The translations under genes were made by a program, and so were the position numbers. Shown here in pieces: positions 1 to 7,858 of a DNA stretch of 10,376 nucleotides (positions are counted from its first letter, which is position 1; the number at the start of each line of letters is the position of its first letter). Origin of the DNA: Oscillospiraceae bacterium. Its GTDB lineage: Bacteria; Bacillota; Clostridia; Oscillospirales; Oscillospiraceae. The stretch is from NCBI GenBank assembly GCA_020025175.1, contig JAHHSM010000059.1:1-10376 (forward strand), in the 5' to 3' direction. Under the pieces are notes generated by a model, which worked only from the letters and a program-made list of their open reading frames with translations, had not been told where the DNA came from and did not search any database.

Positions 1-3000
1 GCATACCGTTTTCCTGTATCTGCCATTACTGTAATCAACGGAGTCGTACCCGGGAACATTTTAATCACTAACTGAATATGTCGAAACACAGGATCATCCA
101 TACTGGGACATTTAATAACCAATCGTCTTCCCTGTAAAATCTTTTCGTCGTTTTGTGAGGGTGCAGGCTGCATCATTAAAAGCCGTTGACCATCTAGTGG
201 ACTCGCTTCATCACACATAATCTGCGGTGTTTTTTCATCGCGCAAAGAGAGCTTCCCTCGAATCAACAACGGTTTACCCTCTGCGAAATAACTTCCGGAT
301 GCAGAAAGAACTTTCGAAAAACACAAAAGCTCTATAGATGCCGTACTGTCCTCTAGAGTTACATATGCCATAAGGGTGTTATTTTTTGTAGTTTTTGTTT
401 TACTCGAGGTCACAACACCCGCGATTGTAATTCGCTGACCATCCAAAAAGCGATTCGGTCCATTTTCCTCGTTGCAGTCTTCAATAATTGATCCAATGGC
501 CACAGCACCGGTGGCTTTTGCGATTTCATGATACGCATCCATGGGGTGTCCGGATAAATAAAGTCCTGTAGTCTCCTTTTCCTGCCGCATCCTTTCTTCA
601 GGGGTGAATTCAGGAATATCCGGCAGTGGAACATCAGATGCCGCTTTCATTTCCGTGGCTGCAAAACCACCAAAAAAGTCAAGCTGCCCCTCCAGATTCT
701 GCCGACGATTCGCTACAACACCAGACAACACCTGTTCATAAACTTTATGCAGTTGGGAGCGCTTTGCGCCTGTAGAATCAAATGCACCAGAAAGAATCAG
801 GTTTTCTAATGCGCGCTTATTAATATCTGCACCATACATGCGTTCACAAAAGTTTTGCATGGAAGAAAAGCGCCCATTTTCCGTGCGTTCGCGCATTGCA
901 GCCTGAATAAACCCTCTGCCGATATTTTTAATGGCAACCAGACCAAAACGAATTCCGCCCTCTTCTACTGTAAAATTGTCATCGGAAAAATTGATATCAG
1001 GTGGAAGAAGCTTAATGCCGCATTCTTTGCATTCTGCGATATATTCTGCCACCTTATCAGAGTTATCCAAAACAGAAGTCAGCAGTGCTGCCATGTATTC
1101 TTTCGTATAGTGACACTTGAAATATGCCGTCTGATACGCGACTACTGCATAACTGACTGCATGTGCTTTATTAAACGCATAATTCGCAAAATCATAAATA
1201 TCTTTATAAATGGCTTCCGCTGTTTCTTCTGGAATTCCGTGATTCACGCAACCGGCAATATTCCGTTCTGCATCGCCATGGATAAATGCGTTTTTTTCCC
1301 GTTCAATTTCCTTGGCTTTCTTTTTCGAAATTGCACGACGCACCATATCGGCTTGTCCTAGAGAATAACCCCCCAGCTTGCGGAAAATTTCAATAACCTG
1401 CTCCTGATAAACGATGCAGCCATAGGTAACACTCAAAATTGGTTCCAAACTCTTGTGCAGATAGCTGATCTTTTCAGGATGGTGCTTACACTCAATGAAC
1501 CTTGGAATAGATTCCATGGGGCCCGGTCGATACAGTGCAATAATTGCAGTAATATCTTCAATATTTTGCGGTTTCATATTGATGCAAACGTTGGTCATAC
1601 CGGTAGATTCCATCTGAAATACGCCTGATGTCCTGCCGGCTGAAATCATTTCAAAAGTTGCCGCATCGTCCTCTGGGATTTGATGCAGATCAAAGCCTGG
1701 ATCATCTTTATGCACCATCTGAATTGCGTCTTCTAAAACGGTCAGGTTGCGAAGTCCCAGGAAATCCATCTTCAGCAATCCCAACTCTTCCAGTGTTGTC
1801 ATTGTATACTGACACACAACAGATTCGTCATTTCGTGCCAAAGGTACATATTCATATACCGGCCGTTTGGTGATTACCACGCCGGCCGCATGTGTCGACG
1901 CATGCCGCGGCATGCCTTCCAATGCACGCGCCGTATCAATCAGTTTCTTATAGCGCTCATCGGACTCGTAAAAATCGCGCAAAGGTTTACTCAGCTTCAG
2001 CGCATCATCTAAAGTGATATGCGGCGTATTTGGCACCTGCTTTGCAATAACATCAACATCTGCATACGGTAAATTCATGACGCGTCCCACATCACGAATA
2101 GCACCGCGTGCAGCCATCGTACCAAATGTTACGATTTGCGCCACATGATCATCACCATATAAGTTCCGAACATATTCTACAACTTCGCCGCGTCTGGTAT
2201 CACCAAAGTCCATATCGATATCCGGCATGCTCACACGTTCTGGATTCAAAAACCGTTCAAAGTAGAGATTATATTGCAGTGGGTCAATTTCTGTGATATT
2301 TAGGCAGTAGGAAACCATGCTTCCAGCTGCACTGCCACGCCCAGGACCCACCGGAATTCCTGCATTTTTCGCATAATTAACAAAATCGGAAACGATCAGG
2401 AAATAATCCGTAAATCCCATCTTTTCAATCATATCAAGCTCGTATTCCAATTGCTTATGACATTCCGGTCTTCCGGGATACCGCTCTTCAAACCCTTTAT
2501 CACAAAGCTCACGCAGATAAGTGGGCGAATCGTACCCAGCAGGCAATTTAAATTCCGGCAGATGGTATTTACCGAATGTAAATTCAACATTGCATCGCTC
2601 CGCAATTTTTGCGGTATTCTCGATTGCTTCAGCATGTGTTGGAAACAGGGATGCCATTTCCTCTGTAGAACGTAAATAAAACTTCTGCGGCTCATACCTC
2701 ATGCGGTTTGGATCTTCCAATGTTTTTCCGGTCTGGATGCAAAGCAGTACATCATGACTATATGCATCCTCCCTTTTCAGGTAATGGGCATCATTTGTAA
2801 CAACCAGAGGAATACCAGTTTCTTCATGCAATCGCAAAATTCCGGCGTTTACGATCGCCTGTTCCTGAATGCCATGATCCTGCAATTCGAGAAAGAAGTT
2901 ACCCTTTCCAAAAATATCCTGCATTTTGAGTGCGTATTCTTTTGCGCCGTTATAATCGCCGCCACGCAGTCTACGAGGAATTTCGCCGGCAAGACATGCA

Positions 3001-3410
3001 GAGAGCGCAATCAATCCTTTGGAATGTTCTTGTAAAAGCTCCAAATCAATACGGGGCTTTATATAGAATCCTTCTGTAAACGCCGCACTAACCATAAAAG
3101 ACAGGTTGCGATAGCCTTCCTCATTTTCGCACAACAGCACCAAATGTCTGGATTCTGCGTCAAATTCATGTACTTTGTCAAACCGGCTGCGTCCCTCAGG
3201 TGTTACATACACTTCACAGCCGATAATCGGCTTAATTCCCTCTGCCTTGCAAGCCCGATAGAAATCAATCACACCATACATCACACCATGGTCTGTGATC
3301 GCAACTGCATCCTGCCCAAGCTCTTTCACACGTTTGGCTATATCGCGGATACGGCACGCACCATCCAAAAGGCTAAATTCAGTATGTACATGTAGATGTA
3401 CAAAACCCAT
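1..3410 (-). CDS. dnaE: DNA polymerase III subunit alpha (DnaE), 3' end beyond the window
   Basis: Replicative C-family DNA polymerase acting in the cytoplasm at the replication fork. The frame is open from the ATG at 3410 to the left edge, giving about 1136 residues with the C-terminus cut off; family members are usually about 1150 to 1170, so little is missing. An N-terminal PHP domain starts with HLHVHTEFSLLDG (residues 5-17) and continues with TDHG (39-42), GCEVYV (E66), H89, C139 and NDAH (206-209). The polymerase active site has PDIDMDF at 396-402 and the third acidic residue in MDFLGL (D549). An OB-fold lies around residues 990-1040, beginning at QRITIAGVV. A GGAG ribosome site precedes the start by 6 bases. 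It is the last visible gene of the murB-whiA cluster. Clostridia usually also carry PolC, so DnaE may be the second polymerase rather than the main one; that is family knowledge, not seen here. Confidence 0.97.
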   Translation of the reverse strand, partial: MGFVHLHVHTEFSLLDGACRIRDIAKRVKELGQDAVAITDHGVMYGVIDFYRACKAEGIKPIIGCEVYVTPEGRSRFDKVHEFDAESRHLVLLCENEEGYRNLSFMVSAAFTEGFYIKPRIDLELLQEHSKGLIALSACLAGEIPRRLRGGDYNGAKEYALKMQDIFGKGNFFLELQDHGIQEQAIVNAGILRLHEETGIPLVVTNDAHYLKREDAYSHDVLLCIQTGKTLEDPNRMRYEPQKFYLRSTEEMASLFPTHAEAIENTAKIAERCNVEFTFGKYHLPEFKLPAGYDSPTYLRELCDKGFEERYPGRPECHKQLEYELDMIEKMGFTDYFLIVSDFVNYAKNAGIPVGPGRGSAAGSMVSYCLNITEIDPLQYNLYFERFLNPERVSMPDIDMDFGDTRRGEVVEYVRNLYGDDHVAQIVTFGTMAARGAIRDVGRVMNLPYADVDVIAKQVPNTPHITLDDALKLSKPLRDFYESDERYKKLIDTARALEGMPRHASTHAAGVVITKRPVYEYVPLARNDESVVCQYTMTTLEELGLLKMDFLGLRNLTVLEDAIQMVHKDDPGFDLHQIPEDDAATFEMISAGRTSGVFQMESTGMTNVCINMKPQNIEDITAIIALYRPGPMESIPRFIECKHHPEKISYLHKSLEPILSVTYGCIVYQEQVIEIFRKLGGYSLGQADMVRRAISKKKAKEIEREKNAFIHGDAERNIAGCVNHGIPEETAEAIYKDIYDFANYAFNKAHAVSYAVVAYQTAYFKCHYTKEYMAALLTSVLDNSDKVAEYIAECKECGIKLLPPDINFSDDNFTVEEGGIRFGLVAIKNIGRGFIQAAMRERTENGRFSSMQNFCERMYGADINKRALENLILSGAFDSTGAKRSQLHKVYEQVLSGVVANRRQNLEGQLDFFGGFAATEMKAASDVPLPDIPEFTPEERMRQEKETTGLYLSGHPMDAYHEIAKATGAVAIGSIIEDCNEENGPNRFLDGQRITIAGVVTSSKTKTTKNNTLMAYVTLEDSTASIELLCFSKVLSASGSYFAEGKPLLIRGKLSLRDEKTPQIMCDEASPLDGQRLLMMQPAPSQNDEKILQGRRLVIKCPSMDDPVFRHIQLVIKMFPGTTPLITVMADTGKRY

Positions 3411-3416
3411 ATATTG

Positions 3417-3425
3417 CTCCTCTTT
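3417..3425 (-). promoter_or_regulatory. Ribosome-binding site of dnaE
   Basis: On the minus strand this reads AAAGAGGAG, six bases before the dnaE ATG at 3410. It fixes the start directly in front of the PHP-domain motif. The 34-base gap to the upstream gene holds no promoter I can recognise, so dnaE is probably read from upstream. Confidence 0.8.
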
Positions 3426-3444
3426 CTTTTAGAAATATCATGAT

Positions 3445-3897
3445 TCACAGTGTTCCCTTTTCTTCTTCCTCAAGCATCTGTTCGACGATATGTGCTGCAG
3501 ATGCAATGAACAGAGAACATCTGTCCACCCTTTCGCTGGGTCCTGCTGTTTGCATCGACGGATTTGTTGAAAGATCCATTTTCAACAAATCACGGCAGCG
3601 CATATTCGGAAATTGATCCTGAAATCTACGGTGAAATTCTTTGGTTAATTGTTCAATACGGTTTCGGCTGTCACGATCTGTATGATTTGTATATGGATTC
3701 ACCATACCCAAAACCATAATCGCACCGGAAATTGCGCCACAAACTTCACCACAGCGCAGACCTCTGCCAAATCCGCCGCCAACAGCAAAAGATTGTTCTT
3801 CGGTCAAGCCGGTCATATCAGAAAAAGCTGCCACAATAGCCTGGCAGCAGTTATATCCGTTGTTATGGAAATAATTGGCCTGTTCTTCACGCTTCAC
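3445..3897 (-). CDS. C_GCAxxG_C_C family cysteine-rich protein of unknown function
   Basis: Small soluble protein of 150 residues, with no signal peptide or membrane segment. It matches the C_GCAxxG_C_C family (probable redox or metal-binding proteins, function not established). Using the GTG start, the cysteines are C17-C18 (in YNCCQAI), C49 and C53 (RCGEVCGAISG, residues 48-58), C101 (MRCRDLL) and C127 (RCSLFIASAA). The glycine-rich stretch before C49 (VGGGFGRG) is also typical. The end is rich in glutamate. An ATG at 3924 would give 159 residues, but it lies deep inside whiA with no ribosome site. AAAGGAG at 3907-3913 is placed 9 bases before the GTG at 3897, so GTG is preferred. It overlaps the end of whiA by 11 bases and is followed after 34 bases by dnaE, suggesting coupled translation in the operon. 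The family call is fairly firm; I can give no biochemical role. Confidence 0.85.
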   Translation of the reverse strand: MKREEQANYFHNNGYNCCQAIVAAFSDMTGLTEEQSFAVGGGFGRGLRCGEVCGAISGAIMVLGMVNPYTNHTDRDSRNRIEQLTKEFHRRFQDQFPNMRCRDLLKMDLSTNPSMQTAGPSERVDRCSLFIASAAHIVEQMLEEEEKGTL

Positions 3898-4810
3898 TTT
3901 TGCATTCTCCTTTTGTTTTTCCAAGCTCTATCAATTTTCTAAGCCTGTGATTCAAGCACGATTTTGTCAAAGGCGGATCAAAGGAATCGGCTAACTGTGA
4001 CAGCGTCATTTCAGGGTAACGAATCCTCATCGCGGCAGTTTCCCGCAGCTTTTCAGGTAATGTTTCCAGCTGCTCCGATGCTTCGAGCCAACGAATTGCA
4101 GCCAACTGTTCTTGTGCCGCATCAACCGCTTTTCCAACATTTGCTGTATCACAATTCACCCGCCGATTCATTTCGTTGCGAAGATTTTTTTCAACCTTGG
4201 CAGCCATAATATCCATAGCCGAAACAGGTGCGCCTATCAAAGTCAAAAGATCTTCAATATGTTCACTTTGTTTAAAATATGTAACAAAATTCCCGCTTCT
4301 TGTTGTTTCTCTGGACTGAAAACCCATGTCCATCAATAACGCTTCCAGCTCTCGGCTGACTTTATAGTGCGATGTAACATATTCCATATGATAACGTTTC
4401 ACTGGGTCTGTCACGCTCCCGCCGGCAAGAAATACACCACGCAAAAAAGAAGCACGACAGCAATCTTCTTCCAATAAACCAAAGTTAATATGCAGCGACA
4501 GATTTTGATTCATGGAAAACCCGAAGGTGTTGATCACTGTATTCAGCTTCTTTTCATCTGTTACTTCAAAAACAAGTTTACCTGTTCCTTCTGTTTTTTC
4601 CGGCATACGGTCAAAATGTAATCCAAATGCTTTATGAAATAATTTTGGAAGACGATTCGCAAATGCGTGATTTTCCGTAATAATACGCACTAAATTTTTT
4701 TGAAAAGTATTGCAAAACAGCAATACGCCATGGGCTTCCGCTCTTGCGCAGCATACCTTCTGGATAGGTGCGCGGCACAATTCCGACTTCGTTTCGCCGG
4801 AAAATGACAT
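3887..4810 (-). CDS. whiA: DNA-binding protein WhiA
   Basis: WhiA is a DNA-binding protein built from a degenerate LAGLIDADG homing-endonuclease fold and a C-terminal helix-turn-helix. In Streptomyces it is a sporulation transcription factor; in Bacillus it affects cell division and chromosome segregation. This copy has 307 residues, near the family norm. It begins MSFSGETKSEL, very like the usual WhiA N-terminus. The LAGLIDADG-like motif is RGVFLAGGSVTDP (124-136), with the acidic catalytic positions lost, as usual in the family. NRRVNCDTANVGKA (215-228) and the C-terminal helix-turn-helix (about 255-295, with MTLSQLADSF) are also characteristic. A second in-frame ATG lies two codons upstream at 4816, but GTGGGGA sits right against it and is properly spaced only for 4810. 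The gene lies 27 bases after yvcK and overlaps the next gene by 11 bases. Confidence 0.95.
   Translation of the reverse strand: MSFSGETKSELCRAPIQKVCCARAEAHGVLLFCNTFQKNLVRIITENHAFANRLPKLFHKAFGLHFDRMPEKTEGTGKLVFEVTDEKKLNTVINTFGFSMNQNLSLHINFGLLEEDCCRASFLRGVFLAGGSVTDPVKRYHMEYVTSHYKVSRELEALLMDMGFQSRETTRSGNFVTYFKQSEHIEDLLTLIGAPVSAMDIMAAKVEKNLRNEMNRRVNCDTANVGKAVDAAQEQLAAIRWLEASEQLETLPEKLRETAAMRIRYPEMTLSQLADSFDPPLTKSCLNHRLRKLIELGKTKGECKSEA
3907..3913 (-). promoter_or_regulatory. Ribosome-binding site deciding the GTG start of the cysteine-rich protein
   Basis: Reads AAAGGAG on the minus strand and lies inside the last codons of whiA, 9 bases before GTG at 3897. The only upstream ATG in this frame (3924) has no such site, so this element argues for the shorter protein and for translational coupling to whiA. 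Confidence 0.7.
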
Positions 4811-4816
4811 AGCCAT

Positions 4817-4823
4817 TCCCCAC
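4817..4823 (-). promoter_or_regulatory. Ribosome-binding site deciding the whiA start
   Basis: Reads GTGGGGA on the minus strand. It abuts the ATG at 4816 with no spacer but sits six bases before the ATG at 4810. The later ATG is therefore the likely start, and it gives the conserved MSF N-terminus. Confidence 0.6.
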
Positions 4824-4837
4824 TTTCTCTATATTCT

Positions 4838-5869
4838 TTAATATCGTTCTTCTCCTGCAATGCGCATTGCGCCATATTCAGAATAAATTGAAAAAATTTC
4901 ACGGCCCAATGCTAATGGATCATGCTTTACAGTTCCACCTGAAATTTGGGAAATGGGCTTTTCTATGATTTCTACACCAAGCCTTTTGCAGGCATCATGA
5001 TTACAAATGATCGGTGCAGCACCTTCTGCGGCGTATCGCTTGCAAATCTCTTCAGGAATTTCTGCTGAATTGATCAGGCAATAGTCAAACAGGTGCTCCT
5101 CAGCATGGCGAAAGATGGCTTGAATATGATCTTCTGCAGAGTATCCCTCCGTCTCCCCTTCCTGTGTCATGACATTGCAAATATACAACTTCAATGCGTC
5201 AGATTTTACGATTTCCGCAACAATCCCGGAAACCAACAGGTTCGGAATGATACTCGTATATAGGCTGCCGGGGCCAAGCAGAATCAAATCCGCAGAACGA
5301 ATGGCCTCTACGCTCTCTTTCAATGCTTGAGGATGCTCCGGTATCATGCGTACTCTGCGAATCCGGCACCCTTGTTCCTTCTTACATTGAAAAATTTTAG
5401 ATTCACCTACAACGCGAACACTGTTTTCAAATTCCGCCTCCAGATTTACATCTTCATTTGTGACCGGGAGCACACATCCCGTGATTGCCAAAACTTCACT
5501 CATCCGGCGTACAGCAACATCAAAAGAGGGGGAAATCTCATTGAGCGCCGCAAGAAACAGGTTTCCAAAGCTTTGCCCTTTTAGGATTCCCTCATCAAAA
5601 CGATACCCCAAAAGTTCACTCATAACAGGCTCTGTATTCGACAGTGCCAGAAGACAATTTCGGATGTCTCCTGGAGGTGGCATTCCTAAATCCTGACGCA
5701 GCACACCTGACCCACCGCCATCATCAGCAACAGTCACAATTGCAGTAATATTCTCACTATAATGTTTCAATCCACGCAGCATGGTGGAAAGACCGGTACC
5801 GCCTCCGATTGCTACAATATTCGGTCCCATTCCACGCTGTATTTTCAATGTGGCATAATCATAACTCAT
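4838..5869 (-). CDS. yvcK: YvcK/GlmR family protein (gluconeogenesis factor, CofD-like fold)
   Basis: Member of the YvcK/GlmR family, which binds UDP-sugars. In Bacillus it is needed for growth and normal cell shape on gluconeogenic carbon sources and stimulates glucosamine-6-phosphate synthesis by GlmS. The protein has 343 residues. Seen in order: GGGTGLS (22-28) near the N-terminus, DDGGGSG (49-55), PPPGDIRN (64-71), GNLFLAAL (102-109), LLGPGSLYTSIIPN (197-210) and NVMTQEGET (232-240), all hallmarks of the nucleotide-binding CofD/YvcK fold. An upstream ATG at 5896 lies inside rapZ and lacks a ribosome site. CGGAGG at 5877-5882 is 7 bases before the ATG at 5869, so that start is used. It follows rapZ after 19 bases and precedes whiA by 27, the standard Firmicutes order. 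Confidence 0.95.
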   Translation of the reverse strand: MSYDYATLKIQRGMGPNIVAIGGGTGLSTMLRGLKHYSENITAIVTVADDGGGSGVLRQDLGMPPPGDIRNCLLALSNTEPVMSELLGYRFDEGILKGQSFGNLFLAALNEISPSFDVAVRRMSEVLAITGCVLPVTNEDVNLEAEFENSVRVVGESKIFQCKKEQGCRIRRVRMIPEHPQALKESVEAIRSADLILLGPGSLYTSIIPNLLVSGIVAEIVKSDALKLYICNVMTQEGETEGYSAEDHIQAIFRHAEEHLFDYCLINSAEIPEEICKRYAAEGAAPIICNHDACKRLGVEIIEKPISQISGGTVKHDPLALGREIFSIYSEYGAMRIAGEERY

Positions 5870-5876
5870 ATTTAAG

Positions 5877-5882
5877 CCTCCG
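5877..5882 (-). promoter_or_regulatory. Ribosome-binding site deciding the yvcK start
   Basis: Reads CGGAGG on the minus strand, 7 bases before the ATG at 5869, in the 19-base gap after the rapZ stop. It rules against the longer start at 5896, which would overlap rapZ. Confidence 0.75.
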
Positions 5883-5888
5883 AATCGC

Positions 5889-6749
5889 TTACGCACGTGT
5901 TATATCACGATGATTTTCTGCAGCCTGATACCCTTTTTGCCGAATAAACTCAGATAAGGTTCTTGTAACAGCTACACTGCGGTGTTGACCACCTGTACAG
6001 CCAATACCAATTACCAGCGCACTTTTTCCCTCTTCACTGTATAAAGGAAGCAAAAATGCAATCAACTGTTCCAAATACTCCATGAAATCCTGTGTTTGTT
6101 GGAATTGAAACACAAAATCATATACTTCTTTATCTAATCCGGACTTTTTACGCAGTTCATCAATATAGAACGGATTTGGCAAAAAGCGCACATCAAATAC
6201 TAAATCCGCTTCGATAGGGATTCCATATTTATAGCCAAATGATATCACATTAACTGACATCTGTGCCGCAGGCACTCCGTTTGCAAAGAGCTTACGCAGT
6301 TGATCGCGCAGTTTTGCAGTTGACAGTGCAGTGGTATCAATAATGTAATTTGCGTGCTCCCGCACACTTTTTAAGACACGGCTTTCATTGTTGACGGCAT
6401 CTTCAATTGATTTACAGGCATTTCCCAGCGGATGCTTGCGGCGTGTTTCCTTATAACGATGAATAATCGTCTCAGGCTTTGCTTCTACGAATAAAATTTC
6501 ATATGGGCAGTCCATTTGTTTCAACTTATCCAGAGCTTCAAACAATGTGTCAAATCGCTCGCCGCCGCGCACATCTGTTACCAGAGCAACCCTGCCATAC
6601 TTACCTTGATTTGACATGCAGATTTCTGCAAAATTAGGAATCAACGCAACAGGCATATTATCGACACAATAGAAACCAAAATCTTCCAAAATGGAAGCTG
6701 CTTTACTTTTCCCTGCACCGGACATCCCGGAAACAATTAAAAATTTCAT
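5889..6749 (-). CDS. rapZ: RapZ/YvcJ family P-loop nucleotide-binding protein
   Basis: In E. coli RapZ is an RNase adapter that binds small RNAs and senses glucosamine-6-phosphate; the Bacillus homologue YvcJ binds and hydrolyses nucleotides. This copy has 286 residues, the usual length. The N-terminal Walker A is GMSGAGKS (8-15). TDVRGGE follows at 58-64. The C-terminal half has the family motifs FGYKYG (171-176), DVRFLPNP (186-193) and GCTGGQHRSV (250-259), ending with HRD (280-282). AAAGGG lies 6 bases before the ATG. It lies 37 bases after murB and 19 before yvcK, so it is co-transcribed with wall and carbon-sensing genes. Whether it acts on RNA in this organism, which may lack the GlmY/GlmZ system, cannot be told from the sequence; the name follows the family. 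Confidence 0.95.
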   Translation of the reverse strand: MKFLIVSGMSGAGKSKAASILEDFGFYCVDNMPVALIPNFAEICMSNQGKYGRVALVTDVRGGERFDTLFEALDKLKQMDCPYEILFVEAKPETIIHRYKETRRKHPLGNACKSIEDAVNNESRVLKSVREHANYIIDTTALSTAKLRDQLRKLFANGVPAAQMSVNVISFGYKYGIPIEADLVFDVRFLPNPFYIDELRKKSGLDKEVYDFVFQFQQTQDFMEYLEQLIAFLLPLYSEEGKSALVIGIGCTGGQHRSVAVTRTLSEFIRQKGYQAAENHRDITRA

Positions 6750-6786
6750 TGATATCCCTTTCTACACGCTCTATCTATATCCTATA

Positions 6787-7695
6787 TCAGCGAATGATTT
6801 TAACCTCCGGCTCCAGCATCACGCTGAATTTCTTGTAAACCCGATCTTGCACCACATGAATCAATCCCTCGACATCTTTAAAGGTTGCCTGTCCCTTGTT
6901 AACGATAAAGCCGGCATGCTTTGTGGAAACTTGGGCATCGCCCACACTTGTGCCTTTCAAACCGCATTGATCGATCATTGTTCCTGCAAAATATCCTTCC
7001 GGACGCTTAAATGTGCTGCCTGCGCTGGGGTATTCCAAAGGTTGACTGGTTTTGCGGCGAGACATCAATTCATCCATTTCCGAACGAATCTGCGCCGGGT
7101 CACCAGGCTTCAACACAAGAACCGCAGACAATATAATACCGTATTCTTCTGCAAATATACTGTGACGATAACCAAACCTCAGCTCTTCGCCGGATAATGT
7201 TCGAATGCCATCGCAAAACAGTGCTTTTACAGATTGTACCACCTGCTTCATTTCTCCGCCGTAGGCGCCGGCATTCATAACAACAGCACCGCCAAGGCTT
7301 CCCGGTATTCCATGTGCAAACGCAAATCCGGCAAGACCTGCCTGCTGTGCCTGAACCGCAACACGCGACAGCAATGCACCTGCCTGCACATAAATTTCAC
7401 CCGATGGTTTCACTGAAATCGCGTTCATGGCTGTCATATTGATCACAACATAATCAAGGCCCTCATCCGCAACTAAAACATTGCTGCCTTTTCCCAATAC
7501 CATATATCCAACATCTGCTTGCCCGCAGATCTCCTGCAGGCACAAAACATCCTCATCTTTCACAGGAAACACCATGCGTTTTGCCGGACCTCCAATGTGA
7601 AAAGAAGTATACTTTGACATTACAGCGTCTTTTTCAACACGTATCTCAGGCAGATGTTCTTCTATTAATCGGTCGAATATATCAAACCACGCCAT
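6787..7695 (-). CDS. murB: UDP-N-acetylenolpyruvoylglucosamine reductase (MurB)
   Basis: FAD- and NADPH-dependent cytoplasmic enzyme that reduces UDP-GlcNAc-enolpyruvate to UDP-MurNAc, the second committed step of peptidoglycan synthesis. With the ATG at 7695 it has 302 residues. FAD-binding motifs are seen at TSFHIGGPA (30-38), LGKGSNVL (67-74) and GIPGSLGGA (129-137). The catalytic set is present: YRHS with R177, AGSTFKRP with S227 as the likely proton donor, and LEPEVK with E297. The length and spacing suggest the short (type II) form typical of Gram-positives. An ATG six codons upstream (7713) has no ribosome site, whereas TTGGAG fits 7695. It heads the tight six-gene cluster and lies 163 bases from hprK, in a gap holding a possible promoter. 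Confidence 0.97.
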   Translation of the reverse strand: MAWFDIFDRLIEEHLPEIRVEKDAVMSKYTSFHIGGPAKRMVFPVKDEDVLCLQEICGQADVGYMVLGKGSNVLVADEGLDYVVINMTAMNAISVKPSGEIYVQAGALLSRVAVQAQQAGLAGFAFAHGIPGSLGGAVVMNAGAYGGEMKQVVQSVKALFCDGIRTLSGEELRFGYRHSIFAEEYGIILSAVLVLKPGDPAQIRSEMDELMSRRKTSQPLEYPSAGSTFKRPEGYFAGTMIDQCGLKGTSVGDAQVSTKHAGFIVNKGQATFKDVEGLIHVVQDRVYKKFSVMLEPEVKIIR

Positions 7696-7700
7696 AAGTT

Positions 7701-7707
7701 TCTCCAA
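7701..7707 (-). promoter_or_regulatory. Ribosome-binding site deciding the murB start
   Basis: Reads TTGGAGA on the minus strand; the GGAG core ends six to seven bases before the ATG at 7695. The upstream ATG at 7713 is preceded only by AT-rich sequence without a purine-rich site. Confidence 0.6.
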
Positions 7708-7765
7708 TCTCATTTTATAATTAAAGTAATTTCAGCATTGATCACGGAAATCCTGCTTTTGATTT

Positions 7766-7794
7766 ATTATAAGTAAATTAAGCATCATTTAAGC
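7766..7794 (-). promoter_or_regulatory. Possible promoter for the murB-dnaE cluster
   Basis: On the minus strand a perfect TATAAT lies at 7766-7771. With 17-base spacing the -35 would be GCTTAA at 7789-7794, a poor match to TTGACA, so the promoter would be weak or need an activator. It would start transcription near 7759, leaving a leader of about 64 bases before murB. AT-rich sequence throws up TATAAT by chance, and no terminator separates hprK from murB, so read-through from hprK is equally possible. Confidence 0.4.
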
Positions 7795-7808
7795 ACATAT
7801 CGTGCTTA
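7778..7808. repeat. Three TAAGCA half-sites including a 19-base hyphenated palindrome
   Basis: TAAGCA occurs at 7779-7784 and again at 7790-7795, 11 bases apart (about one helical turn). An inverted copy TGCTTA lies at 7803-7808. The last two form the palindrome TAAGCAC-5-GTGCTTA (7790-7808). The group overlaps the candidate -35 and spacer upstream of murB, a place suited to a regulator's binding site. The hairpin has no T-run after it on either strand, so a terminator is unlikely. Confidence 0.45.
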
Positions 7809-7858
7809 TCCATCAATCATTACTTCAGTTAATACCAATATATTTCTAATTGCAGTCT

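Noticed and set aside
855..1361. Plus-strand open frame of 168 codons across dnaE
   Set aside because: It lies antisense to clearly conserved dnaE sequence, has no ribosome site, and its product is rich in Cys, Ile and Phe without any recognisable domain.
6691..7197. Plus-strand open frame of 168 codons across the rapZ/murB junction
   Set aside because: Antisense to the conserved N-terminus of RapZ and the C-terminal half of MurB; no start signal and no family resemblance.
7790..7808. Palindrome downstream of hprK read as its terminator
   Set aside because: Only seven mostly AT-rich pairs, and no T-run follows on the minus strand, so it is better explained as a protein-binding site or chance.
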